Shown here: piece after piece, positions 19,375-28,867 of the stretch
Position numbering within the stretch: position 1 is the stretch's first letter
How the letters are laid out: each line of letters opens with the position of its first letter
Source of the DNA: Aminobacterium colombiense DSM 12261
GTDB lineage: Bacteria > Synergistota > Synergistia > Synergistales > Aminobacteriaceae
DNA: 64,000 nucleotides
Direction of reading: 5' to 3'
Assembly (NCBI RefSeq): GCF_000025885.1
Contig: NC_014011.1
Coordinates: forward strand, 1,054,001 to 1,118,000
The notes under the pieces: model-generated
Databases searched by the model: none
What the model was told of the DNA's origin: nothing
What the model saw: only the letters and a program-made list of their open reading frames with translations
Translations under genes and position numbers: made by a program

Positions 19375-19794
19375 TTACTCCTCAGCTGGTTGGGCAAAGG
19401 TCTCTCCACAGTCAGGGCATTGAAGAGCTTCGCCTTCTTCATACATTTCCGGCTGGTAGTAAAAAACATGTCCGCATTTCGGGCATGCTACAGACTCATA
19501 GGCTTCATCAAATTCATTCTCTTCTTCGTCGGTTTCTTCAAAATCTTCACCCATGAACTCTGCAAAGGATCGTTCTAAAGTATCAAGGTCCTCGTCAAGA
19601 AGAGAGAAATCGTCTTCAAGCTCTTCATAAAGATCCTGCTGCTCTTCAATTAGCGCTGCATGCTCTTCAATTTCATCTGCAAGAGCTTCAAGAGCTTCAG
19701 TAACCGAGCTAAACGCTTTAGCTGCAGTTTCATCCTTCATGTTAAGCCCAGCCAACAAGCCCTTCAGATATGCTATCTTTTCTTTTGCGCTCAT
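19375..19794 (-). CDS. Acidic coiled-coil protein with C-terminal zinc ribbon
   Basis: A 139-residue protein. The N-terminus MSAKEKIAYLKGLLAGLN resembles the CD1247-type N-terminal domain of clostridial proteins. A long, very acidic helical region follows, and the C-terminus has a CPKCGHVF...CPDCGETF zinc ribbon. The ATG at 19794, with GGGAGGG upstream, is chosen; the frame is open further, but the extra 27 residues have no family feature. It lies between efp and asp23. Function is unknown; the ribbon suggests contact with protein or RNA. Confidence 0.8.
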   Translation of the reverse strand: MSAKEKIAYLKGLLAGLNMKDETAAKAFSSVTEALEALADEIEEHAALIEEQQDLYEELEDDFSLLDEDLDTLERSFAEFMGEDFEETDEEENEFDEAYESVACPKCGHVFYYQPEMYEEGEALQCPDCGETFAQPAEE

Positions 19795-19813
19795 AGTTTG
19801 CCCTCCCAGATTC

Positions 19814-20386
19814 TCATTTTTTAGCCCGTTCGAGATATTCTCCAGAACGGGTATCAACAACCACTGTGTCTCCAATGTTTATAAAAATTGGCACTGTAAT
19901 TGTTATTCCTGTTTCCAGTGTCGCCGGTTTCCCTCCGCTGGAAACAGTATCCCCCTTGTATCCAGGAGGAGTGTCTATAACTTGCAACTCCACGCTTTTG
20001 GGGAGATCGATTCCCATTACTCGTTCTTCAAAATACTCAATCTGTACTTCCAGGTTGTCAGTCAAATAATTAATTGCATCCCCGAGCACATCTTTATGGA
20101 TATAGAGCTGATCATAGGTTCCCATATCCATGAAAACGTAGCTGTCCCCTTCCTGGTAAAGAAACTGCGCTGCTTTCTCGTCATAAATGACTCTTTCAAA
20201 TTTTTCTCCGGAACGGAATGTCGTCTCTACAGAAGATCCTGTTTCGACATTTCTAAGTTTTGTGCGAATAACAGCTCCACCGCGGCCCATTTTATGATGC
20301 TGGTAATCTATTATTTCCCATATTCCATCTTGCCACTTCACTTTTATGCCCGAATAAAAATCACTGGTGTCAATAACTTGACTCAT
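19814..20386 (-). CDS. efp: Elongation factor P with arginine at the tip
   Basis: Relieves ribosome stalling at polyproline stretches. The 190-residue protein has the usual KOW-like domain I and two OB folds; the third domain contains the signature GDTVVVDTRSGEYLERA near the end. The domain I loop reads HHKMGRGGAV, so the tip residue that is lysine (modified by EpmA or others) in most EF-Ps is Arg35. Arginine is known at this place in EF-Ps that are rhamnosylated by EarP, but the flanking residues differ from those. AGGAGG precedes the ATG. It heads the long minus-strand run. Confidence 0.96.
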   Translation of the reverse strand: MSQVIDTSDFYSGIKVKWQDGIWEIIDYQHHKMGRGGAVIRTKLRNVETGSSVETTFRSGEKFERVIYDEKAAQFLYQEGDSYVFMDMGTYDQLYIHKDVLGDAINYLTDNLEVQIEYFEERVMGIDLPKSVELQVIDTPPGYKGDTVSSGGKPATLETGITITVPIFINIGDTVVVDTRSGEYLERAKK

Positions 20387-20705
20387 GCATTTCTTACCTC
20401 CTAGTAATATCAGAGCTTGTTATACACATGCAGTAAGGATACAGCATAAACGCTATAGATGCAAAGTGTAGAAGTGACACTTTCTGTTAAAGCCGCTTTT
20501 TTATAAGTATTTGCTATGATAGCTCTTCTTATGTATATTATGCCACATCACCTAAATAATTTATCCATGAAACTTATTATGCATTGCATGCATTTCGCGC
20601 CTATGCCCATCTGTTGACAGGTATTTATCACCATGATAGACTGCGTTATAAATTAAGAGTTTTATCCTTTAATTAGATAAAGCTGCAAAGAAGTGGGGTC
20701 TTAAG
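20387..20705. promoter_or_regulatory. Divergent intergenic region efp/hisC with a promoter for hisC
   Basis: A 319-base AT-rich region without a gene. On the plus strand TTGACA (20614-20619) and TAGACT (20637-20642) are 17 bases apart and would start hisC transcription about 50 bases upstream of its ATG. On the minus strand I see only weak matches to a promoter for the efp run. I see no riboswitch or strong hairpin. Confidence 0.6.
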
Positions 20706-21743
20706 ATGTCATCTTTCAAACAAATGATCCGTCTCGATAAAAACGAGAATCCCTTTTCCATTCCAGATTTTATTCAAAAGGAAATCTTTTCTGCTCTTGT
20801 ACATACAGAAATAAATAGATACCCCGACGCATCGTATGGAGAAATTAAGGAGTCGCTGCGAATATTAACAGGTTTTTCACCTAAAAACTATATTTTAGGA
20901 AACGGTGGAGACGAGGTTCTCTGGCTTCTGTTTGCCGCGTACGCAGGGCCAAACGCGACCATTCTTTCTTTTTCTCCTTCTTTTTCAGAATATGCCCACT
21001 TATGCAAGGTCTTTCATGCCCGTCATGTAACAGTGCCCATCGATATGGGCGATAAGGATTGCTCTTTTGACACAGGCCTTTTCTTAGAGAAGGTCAAAAG
21101 TGAAAGACCGGCCCTAGTCCTTATAGATTCACCCAATAACCCCACCGGTAAAAATTTGCCGCAACAGTTCCTTAGAGAGGTTATAGAAAACAACGAGGGA
21201 ATTACAGTGATTGATGAAGCTTATGGGGAATTTGCTCAGAAAACCTTTTTGCAATCCCTCCAGACGAAAGAAATGCCTCCGAATACTGTAATTCTTAAAA
21301 CTCTCTCCAAAGCATGGGGGTTGGCAGGTATTCGTTTTGGCTACGGCATCTGTGATCCCACAGTAGCCCACGCTCTAAATACTATAAAAAGCCCTTTTAA
21401 CGTCAATCAGCTTACTGCTGCTATAGTTCAAATAGTTCTGAAGTATCCCCAATTATTTGAAAATCGAAAGATGGAACTTATAAAAATCAGAGACTCTTTT
21501 ATTGATCAATGTTCACGATTCCCATGGCTTAAAATTTATCCGAGTGAAGCTAACTTCGTGTTGCTTCATATTCCTGAAGAGAAAAAGTTTTTGCAGCGGT
21601 TTTTTGAAGAAAACAATGTAGCAGTCAAGTTTTTCAAGATATCCCATGAAGATGATAGTTGGATTCGAGTTTCAATTGGCCTCTCCAGCGAGATGGAAAA
21701 GGTGCTAGATTGCCTTTCTCGACTATCAAAACGTTTTGAATAA
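20706..21743 (+). CDS. hisC: Histidinol-phosphate aminotransferase
   Basis: PLP enzyme of fold type I, 345 residues. It opens with RLDKNENPFSIP and shows GNGGDEVLWLL, DSPNNPTGKN, VIDEAYGEF and the PLP lysine Lys202 in TLSKAWGLAGIRFGYG. These fit HisC well; the related CobD (threonine-phosphate decarboxylase) or an aromatic aminotransferase remain possible because no other his genes are nearby. It is followed by the TrpR-like regulator gene after 18 bases, so the two form a small operon. Confidence 0.85.
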   Translation: MSSFKQMIRLDKNENPFSIPDFIQKEIFSALVHTEINRYPDASYGEIKESLRILTGFSPKNYILGNGGDEVLWLLFAAYAGPNATILSFSPSFSEYAHLCKVFHARHVTVPIDMGDKDCSFDTGLFLEKVKSERPALVLIDSPNNPTGKNLPQQFLREVIENNEGITVIDEAYGEFAQKTFLQSLQTKEMPPNTVILKTLSKAWGLAGIRFGYGICDPTVAHALNTIKSPFNVNQLTAAIVQIVLKYPQLFENRKMELIKIRDSFIDQCSRFPWLKIYPSEANFVLLHIPEEKKFLQRFFEENNVAVKFFKISHEDDSWIRVSIGLSSEMEKVLDCLSRLSKRFE

Positions 21744-21761
21744 CGAGGAGGTAAGGAGTAT

Positions 21762-22073
21762 ATGTCAGAAAAGTGGAAAGATCGGTTAACAGATCAACTT
21801 TGCGAAGCGCTGCTCTCGTTAAACTCTGTTGATGAAATGTATGGGTTTCTCGAAGACGTAGCTACCATTGGGGAAATACGTGCCTTGGCACAACGCCTTG
21901 AAGTGGCTAGACTTCTCGACGAAGGATACACCTATCCTCAAATTGCGCAACAAACCGGAGCGAGCACTGCAACCATAAGCCGAGTAAAAAAGTTTCTCGA
22001 GTACGGAGCAGACGGATATCGCGCTGTCTTGGGAAACCTCAAAAAATCCGAGGAAACAAAAGAAGTGCAATAG
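21762..22073 (+). CDS. yerC: TrpR-like regulator of the YerC/YecD family
   Basis: A 103-residue helical DNA-binding protein. The core ATIGEIRALAQRLEVARLLDEG followed by the helix-turn-helix YPQIAQQTGASTATISRVKKFL matches the TrpR-related YerC/YecD family. AACGAGGAGG lies before the ATG. The target is unknown; the partner hisC suggests control linked to amino-acid supply. Its last three codons lie in the terminator palindrome shared with nth. Confidence 0.88.
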   Translation: MSEKWKDRLTDQLCEALLSLNSVDEMYGFLEDVATIGEIRALAQRLEVARLLDEGYTYPQIAQQTGASTATISRVKKFLEYGADGYRAVLGNLKKSEETKEVQ

Positions 22074-22102
22074 GCGGCCAGAAGGCCGCCTATTGCACTT
22101 CT
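22061..22102. terminator. Bidirectional terminator shared by yerC and nth
   Basis: A perfect 19-base-pair inverted repeat (22061-22079 with 22084-22102) around an AGAA loop. It contains the stop codons of both convergent genes, and both proteins end in Glu-Val-Gln because each arm encodes the same residues. The T-rich tail is better on the minus strand (TTCTTTTG). Confidence 0.92.
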
Positions 22103-22848
22103 CCATTTATTACAAAAGCACATAAGTCGTTTACAGAACATTTATCGCATCGGGGCTGCCTTGCGAGACAGATATTTCTTCCGTGGGTAATGATATTAAT
22201 GTGGCCACCCAGGTAACGCTCTTCTGGAACTACCTGCTCTAACATTCCTTCTATTTCTTCTGGTTTACAACGATCATGGGCCCAGCCAATCCTCTTAGAA
22301 AATCGGTGGATATGGGTGTCTACTGGGAAAGCAGGATACCCGAGATCAAATAGCAGCACACATGCCACAGTTTTTGCCCCCACTCCAGGCAATTTGAAAA
22401 GAAAAGCCCTTGCCTGTTCGCGGCCACGCTTTCGAAGCTCTTTTATGGAGTAGCTGCCAAATGCGTCTTGTACAGCTACAAGAATTTCTTTTATTCTTTT
22501 CGATTTGATATCGGATAGACCTGCGACCCGTATGGCTTCTTTTATTCGTTCAGTATCAGCCTGTGCAACTTCTTCCCACGTTGGGTATAGTTGTCTTAAA
22601 CTCTCGTAAGCCCTGTCTCTGTTCCTATCGTTCGTATTCTGGGACAGAAGGGTTAATATGAGCCCATCCAAAGGCTCTTCATGGCGAAGATCCGGAGGAT
22701 TTTTCTCCATATTCCAGCAAAGTTCAAGACGATCTAAAACTTTAGCGACATGAAACGAATTTGGGAGAGATTTGCAAGCTTTTTCCTTCAATGGGCTCCC
22801 CCGGTCAAGCTTTTGAGGTGTCTTTCTCATTCTCTGATGACGCACCAT
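22090..22848 (-). CDS. nth: Endonuclease III (DNA glycosylase/AP lyase)
   Basis: Removes oxidised pyrimidines from DNA. The helix-hairpin-helix LPGVGAKTVA contains the catalytic lysine, the catalytic aspartate is in FPVDTHIHRFSKRIG, and the C-terminus has the Cx6Cx2Cx5C Fe-S motif (CLARQPRCDKCSVNDLC). At 252 residues it is longer than E. coli Nth because of about 35 extra N-terminal residues; the start is uncertain, with a further ATG at 22830. It overlaps the end of the Lon-like protease gene by up to 44 bases. Confidence 0.95.
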   Translation of the reverse strand: MVRHQRMRKTPQKLDRGSPLKEKACKSLPNSFHVAKVLDRLELCWNMEKNPPDLRHEEPLDGLILTLLSQNTNDRNRDRAYESLRQLYPTWEEVAQADTERIKEAIRVAGLSDIKSKRIKEILVAVQDAFGSYSIKELRKRGREQARAFLFKLPGVGAKTVACVLLFDLGYPAFPVDTHIHRFSKRIGWAHDRCKPEEIEGMLEQVVPEERYLGGHINIITHGRNICLARQPRCDKCSVNDLCAFVINGEVQ

Positions 22849-25246
22849 ATTTCTTCTTCAGCTTCGCGGCTTCTTCCATCCACGTAACAAGCTGCTTTTT
22901 CACAAGACCATGCACGGAATCCTCAGGATACGCACCCTTTTCGTCAGGCACTCCTGCCGGTTTACCTGTAAGGATCTCTACCCCCTGGTCAATAGTTTCC
23001 ACTGCCCAGATATGGAATTGACCCTTTTCTACGGCATCCAGCACATTCTGGCTTAACATTAAGTGAATAGTATTGGGCGCCGGGATCATGACACCCTGAG
23101 TTCCCGTCAGGCCACGATGCTCACAGTACCTGTAGAATCCTTCTATTTTCTCATTTACTCCCCCTATGGCCTGCACATTCCCAAACTGGTCCACAGAGCC
23201 CGTCACCGCTATATCCTGCCGCAGCGGGAGGCCGGAGAGAGCTGAAAGCAGGCAGTATAACTCGGTAGAGGATGCGCTATCCCCCTCAATCTCTCCATAG
23301 GTCTGCTCAAAAGCTATACGAGCTGAGAGGGAAAGAGGCATGTCCTGAGCATATTTCCTTCCAAGGTAGCTGGTAAGAATCATTAGCCCCTTATTATGGA
23401 TAGGCCCCGTTAATTTCACTTCTCGCTCAATATTTACAATGCCTTCCTGCCCCATGTAGACATTTGACGTGATCCGCGAGGGGTGTCCGAAAGCATAATC
23501 CCTCAGATCGATAACAGAAAGTCCGTTGATCTGCCCTACCAGGGAGCCTTCCGTCTGAATATTGATAACTCCCTCTTCATAGGCTCTCTGGATACGCTCC
23601 TGAATAAGGTTGCTTCGAAATCTTTTTTCTTCTATGGCCTTATAAACGTGACGATCTTCAACGAGAGTCGCATTCTCAGAAAGAGCCCATGCCGTGGCTT
23701 CTACAATAACCTCTATTATCTTATTGAATTCCGTTGTTACACGATTCTGATGCTCTGCCAGACGACCTGCCCATTCTATAACCTCCGCAACCGCTTTTAC
23801 AGTGAATGGTATTTTCCCCTCATTACGTACGAAACCACAGATAAATTGGGCCATCTGCTGCTCTGATTCAAAAGTACGCGGCATATCCCTATCAAATTCG
23901 GCCTTGATCTTAAACATCTTAAGGAACTCGGGATCGTAATATTGCAACAAAGCGTAGAGATAGGGCGTTCCCACCATAACAACCTTAACGTTAATTGGAA
24001 TAGGCTGAGGTCGAAGGGAGGAAATGGGAATTGCCCCATACTGCTCCCCAAGGTTTTCAATGGTCGCTTCTCCTGTTCTAAGAGCACGCTTCAACGCTTC
24101 CCAGGACATGAAGTTGAGAAGTACCTTTTCAGCATCAAGCACGAGATATCCGCCATTTGCCTTCTGAAAGGCGCCAGATACAATCTTATGGAAGTCAGTG
24201 TAAAGGTAGCCTTGACGGCTTTCATACTCCACTTTACCTGTCAGATTATAATAAGTGGGGTTGGTTTCCCAAATCACAGGCACGCCGTTTTCAGGGTCAT
24301 TGGCTACAAAGACATTTATGGTGTACCGGCTGAAGTCTATTTCCGTTGATTCGTCTTTTGCTGCCGCAACGAATATATTGAAGTTGCTGATAATATCTTC
24401 GGCCAGGGCATCGATCCACTTGCAGAGGATCTCAGTGGTTCCATACTTTTCTTTAACATCCTGCAGGTAGGGGGTAATAGCGGAACGGCAAATTTCCGCT
24501 TCCAGTTTGCCAATCTCTTCTTTTAAGGCTTTTTCAAGATCACGGATTTTACGCAGGGTGTCGAGAGTCCTTTGAGAGATCTCTTCTGATTTTCCCTGCA
24601 ATTCCTTCTGTTTCTCTTCAGAGAGAGATTCAAATTCCTCCTGCTGCAATTCTCTTTTAGACACATCACCTGATTCCGTAGTTTCTTCGATCATAGGAAT
24701 ATTGACAAAGCCCTGAGGAGTTCGTTTAAGAGCGAAGCCTTTCTCACCTGCCCAGGCCCGCACCTCTTCCATAAGCCCATTGACCTGCTCCTGAAAGTTT
24801 TTTACAAGCTGGGCTTTGGCATCTTCATACTGGCTCTTCTCGAAGGCTTTACTGATCGCTATTTTAAGCTCACTCAGCAGTTCTTCGAATGCAGATCCCA
24901 TTTCCTTTCCTTTTCCCGCTGGTAAATTTATGGCCAGCGGTCGACTGGGATCACTAAAATTATATGCGTAGATCCAGTCATCTGGCGCTGGTTTCTCTTT
25001 GGCACTTTCATGAAGTCGCTGAAGAGAGTAGCTCGTGCGGCCACTCCCTGGATTTCCAAGAACAAAGATGTTATAACCTTTACTTTCCACAGACAAACCA
25101 AAGGAAATAGCTTGCACTGCCCTCTCTTGTCCAATAAATTTTTCCAGACATTCTATATCATCTGTTGTTTTAAAGGAAAGGGCGCTAATATCAGTTCTTT
25201 TCCTCAGTTTCTCTAAAGGTAGTTTGTTTTTATTGATTACTGACAC
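22805..25246 (-). CDS. Lon-like ATP-dependent protease (COG1067 type)
   Basis: An 813-residue AAA+ protease. The P-loop is GNPGSGRTSY, a Walker B-like GGYLVLDAE lies in the middle, and the C-terminal S16 domain has the catalytic dyad Ser657 (EGDSASS) and Lys700 (GGVNEKIEG), spaced 43 residues apart as in E. coli Lon. The N-terminal part and a charged coiled-coil insert (about residues 150-260) differ from classical Lon. No transmembrane segment is evident. The start is GTG 25246 with GGAGGTG upstream, overlapping the end of mnmA; a longer frame to 25288 lacks support. It probably degrades damaged or regulatory proteins. Confidence 0.92.
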   Translation of the reverse strand: MSVINKNKLPLEKLRKRTDISALSFKTTDDIECLEKFIGQERAVQAISFGLSVESKGYNIFVLGNPGSGRTSYSLQRLHESAKEKPAPDDWIYAYNFSDPSRPLAINLPAGKGKEMGSAFEELLSELKIAISKAFEKSQYEDAKAQLVKNFQEQVNGLMEEVRAWAGEKGFALKRTPQGFVNIPMIEETTESGDVSKRELQQEEFESLSEEKQKELQGKSEEISQRTLDTLRKIRDLEKALKEEIGKLEAEICRSAITPYLQDVKEKYGTTEILCKWIDALAEDIISNFNIFVAAAKDESTEIDFSRYTINVFVANDPENGVPVIWETNPTYYNLTGKVEYESRQGYLYTDFHKIVSGAFQKANGGYLVLDAEKVLLNFMSWEALKRALRTGEATIENLGEQYGAIPISSLRPQPIPINVKVVMVGTPYLYALLQYYDPEFLKMFKIKAEFDRDMPRTFESEQQMAQFICGFVRNEGKIPFTVKAVAEVIEWAGRLAEHQNRVTTEFNKIIEVIVEATAWALSENATLVEDRHVYKAIEEKRFRSNLIQERIQRAYEEGVINIQTEGSLVGQINGLSVIDLRDYAFGHPSRITSNVYMGQEGIVNIEREVKLTGPIHNKGLMILTSYLGRKYAQDMPLSLSARIAFEQTYGEIEGDSASSTELYCLLSALSGLPLRQDIAVTGSVDQFGNVQAIGGVNEKIEGFYRYCEHRGLTGTQGVMIPAPNTIHLMLSQNVLDAVEKGQFHIWAVETIDQGVEILTGKPAGVPDEKGAYPEDSVHGLVKKQLVTWMEEAAKLKKKYGASSENEKDTSKA

Positions 25247-26295
25247 GGGGACACCTCCTCCGATGAGATAATAATTCCTCCGCCACAAACAACGTCTTTA
25301 TTATACAGAACGAGGGATTGTCCTGGAGCTACAACTGGACAAATTTCCACTCCTCTAACCACCATGGCTTGTTCCGTCACACTCTCTATCATTACTGAAA
25401 AGGGGCGAGTTCTGTATCTATGCTCAGCCATGTAAAAAGCTCCTTCAGTTAAATAGCGATACATCACGGGTGCTTCACACCAAATACGCAAAGAAGAAAG
25501 CTCCTTTTTACGTGAGACACGCAAAATATTATGAACTATATTTTTAGAAACTACAAACCAAGGACCCCCAGGCAAACCTAAACCTTTCCGCTGCCCGATG
25601 GTGTAACGCCACAACCCGTTGTGAGTTCCGATTTCTTTGCCGCTTTCATCCATAATACTGCCCGGCTGGCATGTCTTCTTATCACTCAAATGAAAATTTA
25701 AAAAATCGTCAAGACCTTCCGGCGCAAAACAAACATCCTGACTCTCCTTTTTTTGAACCACCCACTCTGGCAAAAACGACTTGGCTATCTCCCGAACTTC
25801 CTCCTTGCGAAGATCGCCAAGGGGAAAAACAATAGAACTCAGCCACTCCCGAGGAAGGCGATACAACATGTAACTTTGGTCTTTTTTTTCGTCAACTCCG
25901 CGTGCTATGGCAGGCCCGCTTTCTTCCTCCACTATACGGGCATAATGGCCTGTAGCAACGTATGGAATAGCTTTTTGCTCTGCAAGAAAAAACAAGAGTT
26001 TAAACTTGACAGAAGGGTTACAAAGAATACATGGATTGGGCGTCATTCCCTTCTCATAAGCAGAAAGAAGTTTCGTTAACACGTTTTTTTGAAAGAGTTC
26101 CCGGCCATCGTAAACTTCGAATTTTATGTCAAGTTTCTGGGCCAGATCTGCGGCCTGTCTTTCAGCAACGCTTTCATCTGCTCCTGAAAGGGCGAAAAAA
26201 ACTCCCACTACCTCATACCCCTGTTTTTTTAAAAGAAGAGATGTGACTGCGCTATCAAGACCGCCACTCATCCCTACGAGAACTTTTTTCTTCAT
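25237..26295 (-). CDS. mnmA: tRNA-specific 2-thiouridylase
   Basis: Introduces sulfur at U34 of tRNAs for Lys, Glu and Gln. The PP-loop is SGGLDS at residues 10-15, the catalytic cysteine is Cys92 in CILCNP, and the second cysteine is in SQDVCFAPEG, preceded by KKDQSYMLYRL. Length is 352 residues. The N-terminal cysteine region also has an extra Cys89. It precedes the Lon-like protease and overlaps it by ten bases. The sulfur donor system is not in the window. Confidence 0.95.
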   Translation of the reverse strand: MKKKVLVGMSGGLDSAVTSLLLKKQGYEVVGVFFALSGADESVAERQAADLAQKLDIKFEVYDGRELFQKNVLTKLLSAYEKGMTPNPCILCNPSVKFKLLFFLAEQKAIPYVATGHYARIVEEESGPAIARGVDEKKDQSYMLYRLPREWLSSIVFPLGDLRKEEVREIAKSFLPEWVVQKKESQDVCFAPEGLDDFLNFHLSDKKTCQPGSIMDESGKEIGTHNGLWRYTIGQRKGLGLPGGPWFVVSKNIVHNILRVSRKKELSSLRIWCEAPVMYRYLTEGAFYMAEHRYRTRPFSVMIESVTEQAMVVRGVEICPVVAPGQSLVLYNKDVVCGGGIIISSEEVSPCQ

Positions 26296-26303
26296 TTTTT
26301 CAC

Positions 26304-28835
26304 CTAGAATTCTGTAATGAACTTACGCAACTGGGCAATTAAAGTTGGAAGAAGCGCCGCACAGAAAACTATCCCCCACTCTTCCAGTTGAAGGGGGACA
26401 ATTCTTAATACCTCCTGAAAAAGAGGAATGTACGTAATACTAATTTGAAGTGATATGGATAAAGCTATTCCACACAAGAGCCACAGATTCTGCCATAATT
26501 GCGATGGGTATCTGAAAAGGCTCTGCTTCCGCACACTTACGACAAAAAAGAGCTGAGCCAGAACCAAAGTATGGAAACTGATCTCTGTTGCCCTTACAAA
26601 ATCTCCTTTATGATACCAGAGAGACCAGTAATACGCCGCAAAAACACCGGAAGTGATAACCACACTGTAGAAAAGAATCAATATCTTGTGGGTTCCTGTA
26701 ATTATACCTTCATCTCTGCTTTTAGGCTTACGGTCCATAATGCCTGGCTCTGCAGAATCAAGAGAAAGAGCGAGGGCCGGCAAAACATCTGTTACTAGAT
26801 TGATCCAGAGAATCTGAAGGGGAATGAGTATAGCCGGCAGTTTCATTATAATGCTGATGAAGACTGTCAAGACCTCGCTCATGTTGCAGCAAAGTAAAAA
26901 GAGTATGGCTTTTCGAATATTATCAAAAATGCGGCGGCCTTCTTTTACAGCTTCCACTATAGTATTGAACCGATCGTCCTGCAGAATAATGTCAGATGCC
27001 TCCTTACTCACTTCCGTTCCCTGAATGCCCATGGCAATCCCAACATCCGCCTGCTTCAACGCTACGGCATCGTTCACTCCGTCACCTGTCATGGCAACGA
27101 CTTCTCCCGCTTTTTGAAGTCCCTTCACTATTTTTAACTTATGTTCCGGCGCAACTCTTGCCACAACTGCCACTTGACCAGCCTGGGCAGCAATTTCATC
27201 TTCCGACATCCTTTCGAGATCTGCACCTGTCAGAGACGTCTTGTGGGTATCTTTTAATATACCAATCTCCTGAGCTATGGCTTCCGCGGTAACACGATGG
27301 TCTCCCGTTATCATAATAACGTGTATGCCGGCCTTATGGCACAGAGATACTGCTTCGGGCACTTCTTCTCTAGGGGGATCATCTATTCCCGCCACTCCTA
27401 AAAAAACAAGGTCTTCCAATGAGGAACCCCAAGCCATCGCTATGGTACGCATTCCTTTTGAAGCAAGCTCCCTTACCTTGGCATACCATTCCTCCCGCGA
27501 TTCTTCGGTGAGGGGGATCGCACCTTCTTCAGACCAGATAGCGCTGGAATCATTCAGTATCCGCTCTGGAGCCCCTTTCACTGCGACCCCATTCTCATGC
27601 CATGTAACCATTCTCATAGCTTGAGAATCGAAGGGTTCTTCCTTTATCCGAGGAAAGCTTTTTCGTAAAGACACGATGTCCTCTCCCGCATAGCGCAAAA
27701 GAGCTACTTCCATAGGGTCGCCAATTCCTTCGTCCTTTGAAAGAACAGCATCGTTACAGAGTACCGCTGTTCGAAGAAAAAGAGAACTTGCCAAAGGATG
27801 GACAAGCTCTGCCGTTCGAACTGTCATGTTATTCATAGTGAGGGTGCCCGTTTTATCTGTACAGATTACAGTGGTGGAACCCAGGGTCTCTACCGATGCA
27901 AGATTCCGTACCAGTGCATTGATTTTGGCCATTCTATGAACGCCGAGGGCCAGGGTCATGGTGGCAACAAAGGGAAGACCTTCTGGAACTGCCGCTACTG
28001 CTAGAGCAATGCCGGTTTCAAGCATAGAAACAAAGCCTCGCCCCTGAAAGATGCCTATCCCTACAATGATTGTCGCTATGGCAAGGGTTGCCCAGATAAG
28101 GAATTGACTGAATCTTGCCAGACGTTCTTCTAAGGGTGTAGACTGAGCGGCCACATGCTGCAGCATTTTCCCGATTCGCCCTATTTCGCTATCCATACCA
28201 GTATTGAAGACCAGAGCTCGAGCAGTGCCTTTTACAACGCTCGTCCCGGCATATACGCAATTCTTTCGGTCAGGAAGCAATGTTTCATATGCCAAAGTTT
28301 CTGTTATTTTTTCGATGGGCATGGATTCTCCCGTCAAGGCTGCTTCGTTCACCATAAAGTTAGATATTTTAAAAAGCCGTCCGTCTGCCGGAATCACATC
28401 CCCAGCTTCCAGAATTAAAATATCACCAGGAACCACGTCCTTCGATTGAATCAATGCGGGCCGGCCATTCCTCAACACACGGCAATGGGGAGATGTCATG
28501 GCTTTCAAAGCTTGCAAAGCCCGTTCTGCCCTGTATTCTGTAAGAAAACCAATAACCCCATTAATAATGATTACCACAACTATCGCACTTCCATCGAGAG
28601 TTTCTTTCATCACAAAACTGATAATGGCAGCCGCTGTCAGAAGATAGACCATAGATGTGGTAAACTGCCGTAATAAAATTTTCCACCATGGAACGGTTTC
28701 CGTTTCTTCCAGTACATTCGCACCGTACTTTTCCAGGGCCAGTGCGGCCTGCCTGTCGTTTAGCCCCCCCTCGGGAAGTGTCCCGAGTTCGTTCATAAGA
28801 TGCTCTGCTGATGCAGCGTGAGGATTCCTATTCAT
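26304..28835 (-). CDS. Calcium-type P-type ATPase (P2A)
   Basis: A cation pump of about 843 residues with ten predicted membrane segments. The phosphorylated Asp327 is in CTDKTGT; TGES and TGDGVNDAVALKQADVG are present. The transport-site residues match SERCA-like Ca2+ pumps: PEGLP in segment 4, NMSE in segment 5 and NLVTDVLP in segment 6. Calcium export is therefore the likely role. The ATG at 28835 with GGAAG eight bases upstream is preferred; a TTG at 28862 is an alternative. It lies between cobO and mnmA without an obvious functional link. Confidence 0.9.
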   Translation of the reverse strand: MNRNPHAASAEHLMNELGTLPEGGLNDRQAALALEKYGANVLEETETVPWWKILLRQFTTSMVYLLTAAAIISFVMKETLDGSAIVVVIIINGVIGFLTEYRAERALQALKAMTSPHCRVLRNGRPALIQSKDVVPGDILILEAGDVIPADGRLFKISNFMVNEAALTGESMPIEKITETLAYETLLPDRKNCVYAGTSVVKGTARALVFNTGMDSEIGRIGKMLQHVAAQSTPLEERLARFSQFLIWATLAIATIIVGIGIFQGRGFVSMLETGIALAVAAVPEGLPFVATMTLALGVHRMAKINALVRNLASVETLGSTTVICTDKTGTLTMNNMTVRTAELVHPLASSLFLRTAVLCNDAVLSKDEGIGDPMEVALLRYAGEDIVSLRKSFPRIKEEPFDSQAMRMVTWHENGVAVKGAPERILNDSSAIWSEEGAIPLTEESREEWYAKVRELASKGMRTIAMAWGSSLEDLVFLGVAGIDDPPREEVPEAVSLCHKAGIHVIMITGDHRVTAEAIAQEIGILKDTHKTSLTGADLERMSEDEIAAQAGQVAVVARVAPEHKLKIVKGLQKAGEVVAMTGDGVNDAVALKQADVGIAMGIQGTEVSKEASDIILQDDRFNTIVEAVKEGRRIFDNIRKAILFLLCCNMSEVLTVFISIIMKLPAILIPLQILWINLVTDVLPALALSLDSAEPGIMDRKPKSRDEGIITGTHKILILFYSVVITSGVFAAYYWSLWYHKGDFVRATEISFHTLVLAQLFFVVSVRKQSLFRYPSQLWQNLWLLCGIALSISLQISITYIPLFQEVLRIVPLQLEEWGIVFCAALLPTLIAQLRKFITEF

Positions 28836-28867
28836 GTAACTGTCTTCCTTTCTCCATCCCAAGCCCC

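Noticed and set aside
19739-20404. Open frame of 221 codons on the plus strand opposite efp
   Set aside because: It lies antisense to efp and the zinc-ribbon gene, has no family motif and no ribosome-binding site.
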